In this document: in pieces, positions 34,346 through 42,607 of the stretch
Numbering within the stretch: the stretch's first letter is position 1
Layout of the letters: each line of letters starts with the position of its first letter
NCBI RefSeq assembly: GCF_035982055.1
Contig: NZ_CP108427.1
Location: 1,860,001-1,924,000, forward strand
Direction: 5' to 3'
Length of the DNA: 64,000 bases
DNA from: Streptomyces sp. NBC_01288
GTDB taxonomy: Bacteria; Actinomycetota; Actinomycetes; Streptomycetales; Streptomycetaceae
The notes under the pieces: generated by a model
What the model was told of the DNA's origin: nothing
What the model saw: only the letters and a program-made list of their open reading frames with translations
The model's database searches: none
Program-made: the position numbers and the translations under genes

Positions 34346-36205
34346 GTGAGATCGACCCCCCACAAGGCCCTGGCCGCCGGCGTCTTCGCCGTCGCCGCCG
34401 TGGCCGCCCTTGCACTCCCCGTCACCCCGGCCGCCGCCGAGCCGACGGCCGCCCCGCTCGCCGCCGCCTGCACCCCGGCGCAGGTGGTCACGGGCGGCGA
34501 CTTCGAGAGCGGCACCTCGTCCTGGACCCAGTCCTCTACGACGGTCATCACCAGCCGCACCGGCCAGAGTGCCCATGCCGGCTCCAACTTCGCCTGGCTG
34601 GACGGCACCGGCGGCACGCACACCGACAGCCTGAGCCAGAGCGTCACGATCCCGTCCGGGTGCAGCAGCGCCACGCTCACCTTCTGGCTGCACATCGACA
34701 CCGCCGAGACGACCTCGTCCACCGCGTACGACAAGCTCACGGCGAAGATCGGCAGCACGACGCTCGCGACGTACTCGAACCTGAACAAGGCCACCGGGTA
34801 CGTCCAGAAGTCGTTCGACGTGTCGTCGTTCGCGGGCCAGACCGTGAGCCTCGCCTTCAGCGGCACCGAGGACTCCAGCCTCCAGACGAGCTTCGTCCTG
34901 GACGACATCGCGCTGAACACCTCGGGCGACACGGCCCCGCCGGCCGACTCGACGCGCACGCCGGCCGCCCCGGCGTACACCGTGAGTCTGAGCAGCAACA
35001 CCGCCGGCACGGTCTGGACCGGCCACGAGAGTACGACCTTCACCAACGCCTCGGCCACCCCGCTCACCGAGGTGTACCTGCGGCTGTGGGACAACTACCA
35101 CGGCACCTGCTCCGCACCGCCGATCACGGTCACCAACGTCACCGGCGGCACCGCGGGCGCCCTCTCGGTCGCCTGCACGGCCCTCCAGATCGCGCTCCCG
35201 ACCCCGCTCGCGCAGGGTCAATCGACCACGATCGGCTTCGACTTGGGGATCACCGTCCCGAGCGGCGCGGACCGGTTCGGCTACGACGGCGCGTTCAGCA
35301 TGATCGGCAACGCGCTGCCGGTCCTCGCGATCAAGGACGGCTCGGGCTGGCACCTGGACCCGTACACGAACAACGGCGAGTCCTTCTACTCCCTGGCCGC
35401 CGACTTCAAGGTGACCCTGGACCACCCGACCACCCTGCTGGTCCCGGCCACGGGCGCCTCGGTCGACACCCCCGGCACCAGCGGCCGCACGGTGACCACG
35501 GCCACCGCGTCCAAGGTCCGCGACTTCGCGTGGGCGGCGGGCCCGTTCACCAAGATCTCGGGTACGTCGACGGCGGGCACCCCGATCAACATCTACTCGG
35601 TCACGGGCATCAGTTCGTCCAACGCCCAGTCGATGCTGACCACCGCCAAGTCCGCGGTCGACGCCCACGCCGGGCGCTTCGGCGCCTACCCGTACGGCGA
35701 GTTGGACGCCGTCATCGACAACAACTTCTGGTTCGGCGGCATGGAGTACCCCGGCTTCGTCCTCGACCTCGTCAGCACCACGGCCCTCACCCATGAGATC
35801 GGCCACCAGTGGTTCTACGGCATCGTCGGCGACGACGAGTACAACAGCCCCTGGCTGGACGAGGCGTTCACCGACTACGCCACCGACCTCGCCCAGGGCC
35901 TGACCGGCACCAACTGCTGGAACAACGTCTCCTGGGCCTCCTCGGCGGAGAACATCACCAACTCGATGGCCTACTGGGACGCCCACTCGTCCCGCTACTC
36001 CACCGTCGTCTACGGCTACGGCAAGTGCGCCCTGCACGACCTGCGCCGCACCCTCGGCGACACCGTGATGGCCAAACTCCTGAAGGACTACGCCACTTCA
36101 CACTGGTACGGCGTCTCGACCACGGCCGAGTTCAAGGCGGCCGCCCAGGCCGCGACGACCACGGACCTGACCTCGTTCTGGACGACTCACCGCATCGTCG
36201 GCTGA
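34346..36205 (+). CDS. Secreted M1-family metallopeptidase
   Basis: 619 residues from GTG 34346, preceded by AAGGAGT. Signal peptide: basic M-R-S-T-P-H-K, hydrophobic [16 protein letters not shown], cleavage after A-A-A near residue 31. Residues 40-200 form an Ig/CBM-like domain ([11 protein letters not shown]). The M1 part has G464-G-M-E-Y, the zinc site H483-E-I-G-H487-Q-W and E506 in W-L-D-E-A-F, exactly 18 residues after the second histidine. It is a secreted aminopeptidase-like enzyme; the G-G-M-E-Y in place of G-A-M-E-N hints at altered specificity. The 292-bp region before it contains the divergent pit promoter and a pyrimidine-rich stretch. Confidence 0.92.
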   Translation: MRSTPHKALAAGVFAVAAVAALALPVTPAAAEPTAAPLAAACTPAQVVTGGDFESGTSSWTQSSTTVITSRTGQSAHAGSNFAWLDGTGGTHTDSLSQSVTIPSGCSSATLTFWLHIDTAETTSSTAYDKLTAKIGSTTLATYSNLNKATGYVQKSFDVSSFAGQTVSLAFSGTEDSSLQTSFVLDDIALNTSGDTAPPADSTRTPAAPAYTVSLSSNTAGTVWTGHESTTFTNASATPLTEVYLRLWDNYHGTCSAPPITVTNVTGGTAGALSVACTALQIALPTPLAQGQSTTIGFDLGITVPSGADRFGYDGAFSMIGNALPVLAIKDGSGWHLDPYTNNGESFYSLAADFKVTLDHPTTLLVPATGASVDTPGTSGRTVTTATASKVRDFAWAAGPFTKISGTSTAGTPINIYSVTGISSSNAQSMLTTAKSAVDAHAGRFGAYPYGELDAVIDNNFWFGGMEYPGFVLDLVSTTALTHEIGHQWFYGIVGDDEYNSPWLDEAFTDYATDLAQGLTGTNCWNNVSWASSAENITNSMAYWDAHSSRYSTVVYGYGKCALHDLRRTLGDTVMAKLLKDYATSHWYGVSTTAEFKAAAQAATTTDLTSFWTTHRIVG

Positions 36206-36226
36206 CGGATATCTTCTCTGACGGAC

Positions 36227-36269
36227 GGGGAGTTGGCGGTGCGGTCGGGGATCGCACCGCCAACTCCCC
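36227..36269. terminator. Strong bidirectional terminator
   Basis: A perfect 17-bp stem, GGGGAGTTGGCGGTGCG (36227-36243) with its complement at 36253-36269 and a 9-base loop, lies between the convergent metallopeptidase and FHA-protein genes, 21 bp and 6 bp from their stops. Confidence 0.9.
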
Positions 36270-36275
36270 TTGTGG

Positions 36276-37421
36276 TCAGACCCGTCGTGTGGGTGCCGCC
36301 GCGGTCGGCGGTACGGCGATCCCGCCGGCCTCCGTGCGCCAGGCGTCGGCGAGTTCGGCGGGGAAGCGCCGGCCGCTGCGGGTGAGGACGACACCGGGGG
36401 CGAGTTCGACCTCGTCGCCGGGACGGAACGACCGGTCGCTCTCCGGCGGCAGCGTCTCCCACGGTCCGGGCACACCCCTGCGACCCGCTCTGCGCGTCCG
36501 TGTCCCGTACGTGCTGACGTCACGGACCAGGACCGTCCCGCCCCGCGCGGAGACCGCCACATGCCGACGGCTGACCTGCGCGGCGATCTCCGGCGAGAGC
36601 AGACTGTGCAGGGCGATGCCCGCCGGTCCCGGCAGCCGTCCGACATGCACCTCGGAACCGTCGTCGAGGGTGTAACGGGCCACGCAGGTATGGTCGATGA
36701 CCACCTTGAGCTGTGCCGCGGCGGGCCTTCGCCCCTGGTCGGTCAGCGGGCTGCCGTGCACCTCGCAGGTGGGGACCCCGCGCCGCATCCGGGGCAGCAG
36801 GACGCGGTCGCCCCGATGGACGTCGTAGAGCGTGCAACGGGGTTCCGGGCAGCGCCAGTTGCGCATGATGACCTCGGTCAGCGGGGTGCGGGCCGGGCCG
36901 AGCAGGCCCTGCTTCTTGAGGGCCGCGAGTTCCATGCGGTAGGAGATCTCGGCCTCCGTGCGCACGCCCATGTCCATGGGGACGACGGCGACCGAGCCGC
37001 AGGGGCGGGGTTCCGGTCTGAGGAACTGCCAGGTGTTGCCCTGGATCCACGGGTGTTCGACGCGATGGTCGACGTACTGGTCGCCGGTGACGACCCGGGT
37101 ACCGGTCATCCGGGCCAGGTCCAGGATGCGTTCGTCGGCGTCGTCGACCTCCTCGACCAGCCCGTCCGCGACCCAACGGCGCAGCCTGCGCACCTCGGCC
37201 GGATCGCCGAACTCCCGGTGCCCGCCCAGCAGACTGGTGTCGGCGACCAGGTAGACGGAGACGTCCGGGTCCCCGGTGAGTTCTGTCAACGCCCGCAGAA
37301 CGAGCGCCAGTCGGTGCAGCGAGCGCGGTCCCCGGGGGCCGATGGAGGTCTGGCGTACGACGTTGGAGAGTTCCAGCAGATAGTCGGCGCCCTCCGCCGA
37401 AGGGACCAGATGATGTTCCAT
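36276..37421 (-). CDS. FHA-domain protein with PIN/NYN-like N-terminus and zinc ribbon
   Basis: 381 residues from ATG 37421, with GAGG 7 bp upstream. Three parts are visible. Residues 1-135: V-S-V-Y-L-V-A-D-T-S-L-L followed by R-I-L-D-L-A-R and T-R-V-V-T-G-D-Q-Y-V-D-H-R...H-P-W-I-Q-G, a pattern of acidic residues like NYN/Zc3h12a or PIN ribonucleases. Residues 190-230: C-P-E-P-R-C...C-E-V-H, a possible zinc ribbon. C-terminal FHA: H-V-G-R, V-S-R-R-H, V-S-T-Y-G-T. It is divergent from a Ser/Thr kinase, so it may bind a phosphothreonine made by that kinase. Nuclease activity is inference. Confidence 0.7.
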   Translation of the reverse strand: MEHHLVPSAEGADYLLELSNVVRQTSIGPRGPRSLHRLALVLRALTELTGDPDVSVYLVADTSLLGGHREFGDPAEVRRLRRWVADGLVEEVDDADERILDLARMTGTRVVTGDQYVDHRVEHPWIQGNTWQFLRPEPRPCGSVAVVPMDMGVRTEAEISYRMELAALKKQGLLGPARTPLTEVIMRNWRCPEPRCTLYDVHRGDRVLLPRMRRGVPTCEVHGSPLTDQGRRPAAAQLKVVIDHTCVARYTLDDGSEVHVGRLPGPAGIALHSLLSPEIAAQVSRRHVAVSARGGTVLVRDVSTYGTRTRRAGRRGVPGPWETLPPESDRSFRPGDEVELAPGVVLTRSGRRFPAELADAWRTEAGGIAVPPTAAAPTRRV

Positions 37422-37565
37422 ACGCACGCCTCACAGTCCGACGGAACCTGCCAACTGCCTTGATTCTCCTCGATCTTCGCCCATTTTCCTTGATCCCCTC
37501 GGATACTTCCCGATGACCGGCTTGCGCCGGTACGATCACACGCCTGGCGAGGGGGGCTGTACATC
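37422..37565. promoter_or_regulatory. Divergent promoter region with direct repeats
   Basis: CCTTGATTCTCCTCGAT (37458-37474) recurs imperfectly as CCTTGATCCCCTCGGAT (37488-37504), 30 bp apart. A -10-like TACGAT at 37531-37536 points toward the kinase gene, with a CCGG-TTGCG-CCGG hairpin just before it. GAGGGGGGC upstream of the TTG at 37566 is its ribosome binding site. Confidence 0.4.
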
Positions 37566-39425
37566 TTGAACAGTGCTGAAAACGGTGGCCACTTGAGACC
37601 TCTGGGCCCCGACGACCCGCGGGACGTGGCCGGTTACCGGCTGCTCGCCCGGATCGGCGAGGGCGGCATGGGGTCCGTCTACCTCTCCCGCACGCGCGGC
37701 AACCAGCCGGTCGCCCTGAAGGTGATCCGCCGGGAGTACGCCCAGGACGAGGAGTTCCGCCGCCGCTTCGAGCAGGAGGCGACCTCCGCCCGCCGCGTGC
37801 AGGGCTACCACATCGTCCCGGTCGTCGACCACGACACCACCGGCCCACAGCCCTGGCTCGCCACCGTCTACGTCCCCGGCCTCGCCCTGGACCGGGTCCT
37901 CGCCCTGCACGGGCCGCTCCCGCTGCCCACGGTGCTCCAGCTGACGGGCTGCGCGGCGGAGGCACTGCACGCCGTGCACAAGGCCGGTGTGATCCACCGG
38001 GACATGAAGCCGAGCAACATCCTCATCGGCTCCGACGGCCCCTGGATCATCGACTTCGGCATCGCGCGGGCCGCCGACGCCACCCAACTCACGCGCAGCG
38101 GCGGGCTGATCGGCACCCCGCAGTTCATGTCGCCGGAGCACGCGAACGGCCAGGAGCAGACCCCGGCCGCCGACGTCTTCTCCCTCGGCCTGATCGCCGC
38201 CGTGGCCGCTACCGGCCGCCATCCGTACGGCGACTCCGGGGCCATCACGCTGGCCACGAAGATCGCCAACACCGAGTTCCGGCCGCCGGACCTGACGTCG
38301 TATCCCGAGCCGCTGCGCGCGGCCCTGGAACGCACGCTGGCGGCCGACCCCGCCGCCCGGCCCTCTCCTTCCGAACTGGCCGCCCTGTGCGAGGAGTTGA
38401 CCGAGCGGCGGTTGCGGGACTTCACCGGCTGGCTGCCGGTGCCCGTCGCGTCGGACATCGCCCGGCAGGAGCAACTCGCGCGCGAGCAGGGGGCATTGGA
38501 GGGTGGCGGGGATCTCGCGGGTGCCTCTGCCGAGGCCGAGGTGTCCGCGGGTTCGGGCGACTCCGCAGGAGCGGCGGGCGCGACGACCGTGCCGCCCGGC
38601 AGCGGGGCTCGGGGTGCCGTGCCGCCCGGCGGTGGCTCTCACGGTGCCGTGCCGCCCAACTCCCCGTCGCCCGGCGGATATACGCCCACCCACACACCGG
38701 GGTCCGACCAGCCGACACAGCACGCGCCGACGCGCCCGCCGCAGCCTGCCTCAGGACCGGCACCCTCGTTCCCGCCCGGGACACCGCCCTCCGCCACGGC
38801 ACCGGCCCGCGGCCGGACCCCGCTGGCGGTCGGCGCCGCCGCGCTCGCCGTGGTAGTCGTAGCGGCGGCGGCCTGGGTCCTCACCCGTGACGACGACAAG
38901 GACACCGGCGCGAAGGGCGGCACCGGGCAGACAGCCTCGTCGGCGCCCACCGGCAGCACCGCGTCACCCTCCACGAGTTCGACGGCCGGCGGCTACACCG
39001 CGGTCTTCAAGGACAAGCCGCTCACCCTGCGCGCCCAGTTCACGACGGGCCGCAGCTCGTACACCAACGTCGACCTGGACTCGCCGCGGATCGACACCCA
39101 CGCCTCCAGCTCGACGACCGGGGCCGAGCTTCAGTACGCGGAGTGGGGCACCACCCACACCCTGAACCTCGTGACGACCACGGGAAAGAGCGCGGGCCCC
39201 ACTCCCGAGCAGTGCGCCGAGGGCGCGGCGGCGAACGCGCTGCCCTCTCAACTCGCGGGCACCGACCAGGGCAAGGAACTGACCAAGGGCACGCTGCTCT
39301 GCACCGTCACCGACGAGAAGAACCTGGCGATGCTCAAGATCAAGGATGTCGTCGTCCAGAAGGACGCGTCCGGCATCGAGGCCCGCGACTACGTCACCGA
39401 GCTGACCCTCTGGAAGACGGCCTGA
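37566..39425 (+). CDS. Transmembrane Ser/Thr protein kinase (PknB type)
   Basis: 619 residues from TTG 37566 (TTG 37593 is an alternative). Complete kinase domain: G-E-G-G-M-G-S-V-Y, ATP lysine K52 in V-A-L-K, catalytic H144-R-D146-M-K-P-S-N, metal-binding D163-F-G, then S-P-E-H. A Pro/Gly/Ser-rich linker, residues 300-415, leads to one membrane helix at about 420-442 and an extracellular domain of about 170 residues with two cysteines (E-Q-C-A-E and L-L-C-T-V). No PASTA repeats, so it is not a cell-wall-sensing PknB proper. Divergent from the FHA protein, a probable substrate or effector. Confidence 0.95.
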   Translation: MNSAENGGHLRPLGPDDPRDVAGYRLLARIGEGGMGSVYLSRTRGNQPVALKVIRREYAQDEEFRRRFEQEATSARRVQGYHIVPVVDHDTTGPQPWLATVYVPGLALDRVLALHGPLPLPTVLQLTGCAAEALHAVHKAGVIHRDMKPSNILIGSDGPWIIDFGIARAADATQLTRSGGLIGTPQFMSPEHANGQEQTPAADVFSLGLIAAVAATGRHPYGDSGAITLATKIANTEFRPPDLTSYPEPLRAALERTLAADPAARPSPSELAALCEELTERRLRDFTGWLPVPVASDIARQEQLAREQGALEGGGDLAGASAEAEVSAGSGDSAGAAGATTVPPGSGARGAVPPGGGSHGAVPPNSPSPGGYTPTHTPGSDQPTQHAPTRPPQPASGPAPSFPPGTPPSATAPARGRTPLAVGAAALAVVVVAAAAWVLTRDDDKDTGAKGGTGQTASSAPTGSTASPSTSSTAGGYTAVFKDKPLTLRAQFTTGRSSYTNVDLDSPRIDTHASSSTTGAELQYAEWGTTHTLNLVTTTGKSAGPTPEQCAEGAAANALPSQLAGTDQGKELTKGTLLCTVTDEKNLAMLKIKDVVVQKDASGIEARDYVTELTLWKTA

Positions 39426-39506
39426 CCTTCGCGCTGGGAGACGGCCTCACCGTCGAGCCGGGAGACGGCCTCAGCGTCGCTCCGGGCGGCGGCTCACCGG
39501 GCTCAC
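39411..39506 (+). repeat. Four tandem 24-bp repeats across the kinase stop codon
   Basis: Units at 39411-39434, 39435-39458, 39459-39482 and 39483-39506 share the pattern YGGGAGACGGCCTCACCGTC; units 2 and 3 differ at 5 of 24 positions. The first unit contains the last codons and stop (W-K-T-A-stop) of the kinase gene. As 24 is a multiple of three, loss of the stop would extend the protein by the repeat. Confidence 0.75.
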
Positions 39507-39539
39507 GGACGGCCCCTCCCCCTCGATTACCCTTCCGCC

Positions 39540-40325
39540 ATGACCAGCAACGGAAGCCGCCCGCGCGATCATTCGGTGCAGTCCGTCGACCGGGCGGTGT
39601 CGATCCTCCAGGTGCTGGCCACGCGGGGGCCCAGTGGTGTGACGGAGATCGCCGAGGAGCTGGGTGTCCACAAGTCGACCGTGTTCCGGCTGCTGGCGAC
39701 GCTGGAGTCACGGGGGCTGGTCGAGCAGGACACCGAGCGCGGGCGGTACCGCATCGGGTACACGATGGTCGAACTCGCCGCCGGGGCGAGCAAGGTGAAC
39801 GACCTCTCCCTGCTGAGCCGCGCCGTCTGCCAGGAACTGGCCGCGGCCGTCGGTGACACCGTGAACGTGGCGATCCACGACGGGCACGACGTGATCAGCA
39901 TCGACCAGGCGATCGGCGCGGCGGCGATCACGAGCATCGACTGGGTCGGCAGGCGCACCCCGATGCACGCCACCGGCGCGGGCAAGCTCTTCATGGCGCA
40001 CATGTCCCCCGGACAGGTCGCGGAGATCCTCGCGCGCGGGGTGGAGAAGTACACCCCGTACACCATCGTCGACCCGGCGCCCCTCGCGGCGGCGCTGAAG
40101 GCGATCCGCGAGCGGGGCTACGCGACCACCAGCGAGGAGCACGAGATCGGGCTGGCCGTGATCGCCGCCCCGGTCCGCGCCCTGGACGGCAGTGTCATCG
40201 CGGCCGTGACCCTGTCGGGGCCGACCTTCCGCATCAACGAGGACACGGTGCCCGGTCTCGCGGAACAGGTGCTGGCCGCCGCCGCGAAGATCTCCTGGCG
40301 CCGGGGGTACGTGAAACGCGGATGA
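39540..40325 (+). CDS. IclR-family regulator of the demethylation operon
   Basis: 261 residues. N-terminal winged HTH (G-V-T-E-I-A-E-E-L-G-V-H-K-S-T-V-F-R-L-L-A-T-L) and C-terminal IclR effector domain (H-A-T-G-A-G-K-L-F-M-A; E-E-H-E-I-G-L-A-V-I-A-A-P-V). It precedes the three demethylation genes by 133 bp, and a dyad suitable for an IclR protein lies in that gap. The likely effector is the betaine or a product. ATG 39540 has no strong ribosome binding site. Confidence 0.92.
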   Translation: MTSNGSRPRDHSVQSVDRAVSILQVLATRGPSGVTEIAEELGVHKSTVFRLLATLESRGLVEQDTERGRYRIGYTMVELAAGASKVNDLSLLSRAVCQELAAAVGDTVNVAIHDGHDVISIDQAIGAAAITSIDWVGRRTPMHATGAGKLFMAHMSPGQVAEILARGVEKYTPYTIVDPAPLAAALKAIRERGYATTSEEHEIGLAVIAAPVRALDGSVIAAVTLSGPTFRINEDTVPGLAEQVLAAAAKISWRRGYVKRG

Positions 40326-40392
40326 GCGCCGCGCGCACGGCGAGTTAACACGGCGGGCTCTTGACGGGTGGGGATTCCCAGCTCCACCATTT

Positions 40393-40427
40393 GTTTCGTA
40401 TCGCGGAGCTGTTTCGCATAGCGAAAC
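40393..40427 (+). promoter_or_regulatory. Tandem IclR-type operator upstream of the demethylase operon
   Basis: A perfect dyad GTTTCGC-ATA-GCGAAAC occupies 40411-40427. Exactly 18 bp earlier GTTTCGTATCGCG (40393-40405) repeats its left half and centre. The pair lies 32 bp before the first start codon and is a strong candidate for IclR binding. The tract CTGAGGAGC, ending at 40454, supplies the ribosome binding site. Confidence 0.65.
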
Positions 40428-40458
40428 CATCCGCTCGGAGCTCTCCTGAGGAGCTGCT

Positions 40459-42558
40459 GTGCCCTCACCCGCTGCTGTGCCCTCACCCGCCGCTGTGCCC
40501 GCACACGTCCTGGATCCCCTGCTCCAGCCCTTCCGGCTCAAGCACCTCACCCTGCGCAACCGCGTGGTCAGCACCTCCCACGAACCGGCGTTCGGCGAGG
40601 ACGGCATGCCCAAGGACCGCTACCGGGCCTACCACGTGGAGAAGGCGCGGGGCGGGGTCGGCCTCACGATGATCGGCGGCTCGGCGGTGGTCTCGCCCGA
40701 CAGCCCGCCGGCGTTCGGCAACCTGCTCCTGTACCGCGACGACATCGTGCCGTGGCTGCGCCGGCTCACCGACGACGTGCACGAGGCCGGGGCCGCGGTG
40801 ATGTGCCAGGTCACCCATCTGGGCCGCCGCACAAGCAACTTCACCGGCGACTGGCTCCCGGTGGTCTCCGCCTCGGCGCTCCGCGAACCCGCGCACCGCG
40901 CCTTCCCCAAGGCCGCCGAGTCCTGGGACCTGGACCGGATCGTCGCCGACTACGCGGCCGCGGCGGTCCGTTGCCAGGAGGGCGGCCTGGACGGCATCGA
41001 ACTGGAGGCGTACGGCCACCTGTTGGACAGCTTCCTGTCCCCCGCGACCAACCACCGCGACGACGAGTGGGGCGGCGGCCTGGAGAACCGGATGGCGTTT
41101 CCGCGCCGGGTGATCCGGGCCGTCCGCGAGGCCGTCGGCCCGGACTTCGTGGTCGGCATCCGGATGTCGCTCGACGAGGCGCACCCCGGTGGCCTCTCCG
41201 GTCTCGCCTTCGACGAAGCGCTCACCGCCGCCGAGCGGTACGCCGCCGACGGCATCGACTTCCTCAGCGTCATCCACGGCTCCATCGAGAGCGACGCGTC
41301 CCTCGCGAAGGCCATCCCGTCCATCGGCACCCCCCTCGGCCCGTACCTGGACTTCACCGGCGAGATAAAACGGCGCCTCTCCGTCCCCGTGATGCACGCG
41401 GCCCGCATCGCCGACGTCGCCACCGCGCGGCACGCCCTGCGCGAGGGACTGCTCGACCTGGTCGGCATGACCCGCGCGCAGATCGCCGATCCGCACCTGG
41501 TCGCCAAGGTGACGGCCGGCCAGGAGGACCGCATCCGGCCCTGCGTCGGGGCGAGTTACTGCCTCGACGCGATCTACGACTCCGGCGACACCAAGTGCAT
41601 CCACAACCCGGCCGTCGGCCGCGAACTCCAGGTACCGCACATCGTCGCCGCCACAATCGGCCGCCGCAGAAGGGCAGTTGTGGTCGGCGGGGGCCCGGCC
41701 GGACTGGAAGCGGCGCGTGTGCTCGGTGAACGCGGCCATGACGTCGTCCTGTTCGAGGCGGGCGACCGGCCCGGCGGGCAGATCAGGCTCGCCGCGTCGA
41801 ACCCGCGCCGGGCCGACCTGATCCAGATCGTCGACTGGCGCCTCGCCGAGTGCAAACACCTCGGCGTCGACCTGCGCCTGGGCACGTACGCCGAGGCCGA
41901 CGACATCCTCGCCGAACGCCCCGACCTCGTGATCGTCGCCACCGGCGGCCTGCCGAACCGCAGCTTCCTCACCGCGGGCCAGGACCTGGTCTCCGACACC
42001 TGGGACGTGATGACGGGCTCACTGCGCCGACCGCGCGGCGAGATCCTGGTCTACGACGACCACGGCGGCTACCCGGCGATGGACGCCGTGGAGGTCCTCA
42101 CCGCGTCGCCCGGCGTCCGGATCGAGTACGTCACCCCGGAGCGCACCCTCGCCCCTGACGTCGGCAGCATGAACTCCCCTGCCTATCTACGGGCGTTCGC
42201 GAAGCACGACGTCACCACCACGCTCGCCCGGCGGCTGCGCTCCGTACGCCGGTCCGGGGACGGGCGGCTCACCGCGACCCTGTACAGCGAGTACACCGAG
42301 ACGGAGACCGAACGGACCGTGGACCACGTGATCGTGGAGCACGGGACCCTCCCGAACGACGAGCTGTACGTCGAACTCCTCCCCGGCTCGACCAACCTCG
42401 GCGAGGTCGACCACCGCGCCCTGCTGGCGTACGAGGAGCAGTCGGTGGTCCGCAACGAGGCGGGCCGCTACCAGCTGTTCCGCATCGGCGACGCCGTGGC
42501 CGCCCGCACCGTGCACGCCGCGGTCTACGACGGACTGCGGCTGTGTCTGCCGGTCTGA
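40459..42558 (+). CDS. FMN/FAD N-demethylase of the dienoyl-CoA reductase / trimethylamine dehydrogenase family
   Basis: 699 residues. Residues 15-375 are an Old-Yellow-Enzyme barrel (N-R-V-V-S-T-S-H-E-P; G-L-D-G-I-E-L-E-A-Y-G-H-L-L-D-S-F-L-S-P); then a Cys segment C-V-G-A-S-Y-C...C-I-H-N-P, and a FAD/NAD Rossmann part with V-V-G-G-G-P-A-G-L-E-A-A-R. Relatives with four cysteines hold a 4Fe-4S cluster; here only three align, alanine replacing the second, as I recall for N-methylproline demethylases (StcD-like). With the Rieske pair downstream it probably demethylates dimethylglycine, sarcosine or N-methylproline. Three in-frame GTGs at 40459, 40477 and 40495 come from an 18-bp repeat; the first has GGAG upstream. 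Confidence 0.88.
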   Translation: MPSPAAVPSPAAVPAHVLDPLLQPFRLKHLTLRNRVVSTSHEPAFGEDGMPKDRYRAYHVEKARGGVGLTMIGGSAVVSPDSPPAFGNLLLYRDDIVPWLRRLTDDVHEAGAAVMCQVTHLGRRTSNFTGDWLPVVSASALREPAHRAFPKAAESWDLDRIVADYAAAAVRCQEGGLDGIELEAYGHLLDSFLSPATNHRDDEWGGGLENRMAFPRRVIRAVREAVGPDFVVGIRMSLDEAHPGGLSGLAFDEALTAAERYAADGIDFLSVIHGSIESDASLAKAIPSIGTPLGPYLDFTGEIKRRLSVPVMHAARIADVATARHALREGLLDLVGMTRAQIADPHLVAKVTAGQEDRIRPCVGASYCLDAIYDSGDTKCIHNPAVGRELQVPHIVAATIGRRRRAVVVGGGPAGLEAARVLGERGHDVVLFEAGDRPGGQIRLAASNPRRADLIQIVDWRLAECKHLGVDLRLGTYAEADDILAERPDLVIVATGGLPNRSFLTAGQDLVSDTWDVMTGSLRRPRGEILVYDDHGGYPAMDAVEVLTASPGVRIEYVTPERTLAPDVGSMNSPAYLRAFAKHDVTTTLARRLRSVRRSGDGRLTATLYSEYTETETERTVDHVIVEHGTLPNDELYVELLPGSTNLGEVDHRALLAYEEQSVVRNEAGRYQLFRIGDAVAARTVHAAVYDGLRLCLPV

Positions 42559-42607
42559 GCGCCACCCCGTCCGCACGTCAACTCCCCAGTCGTACCGGAG
42601 AGATGAG

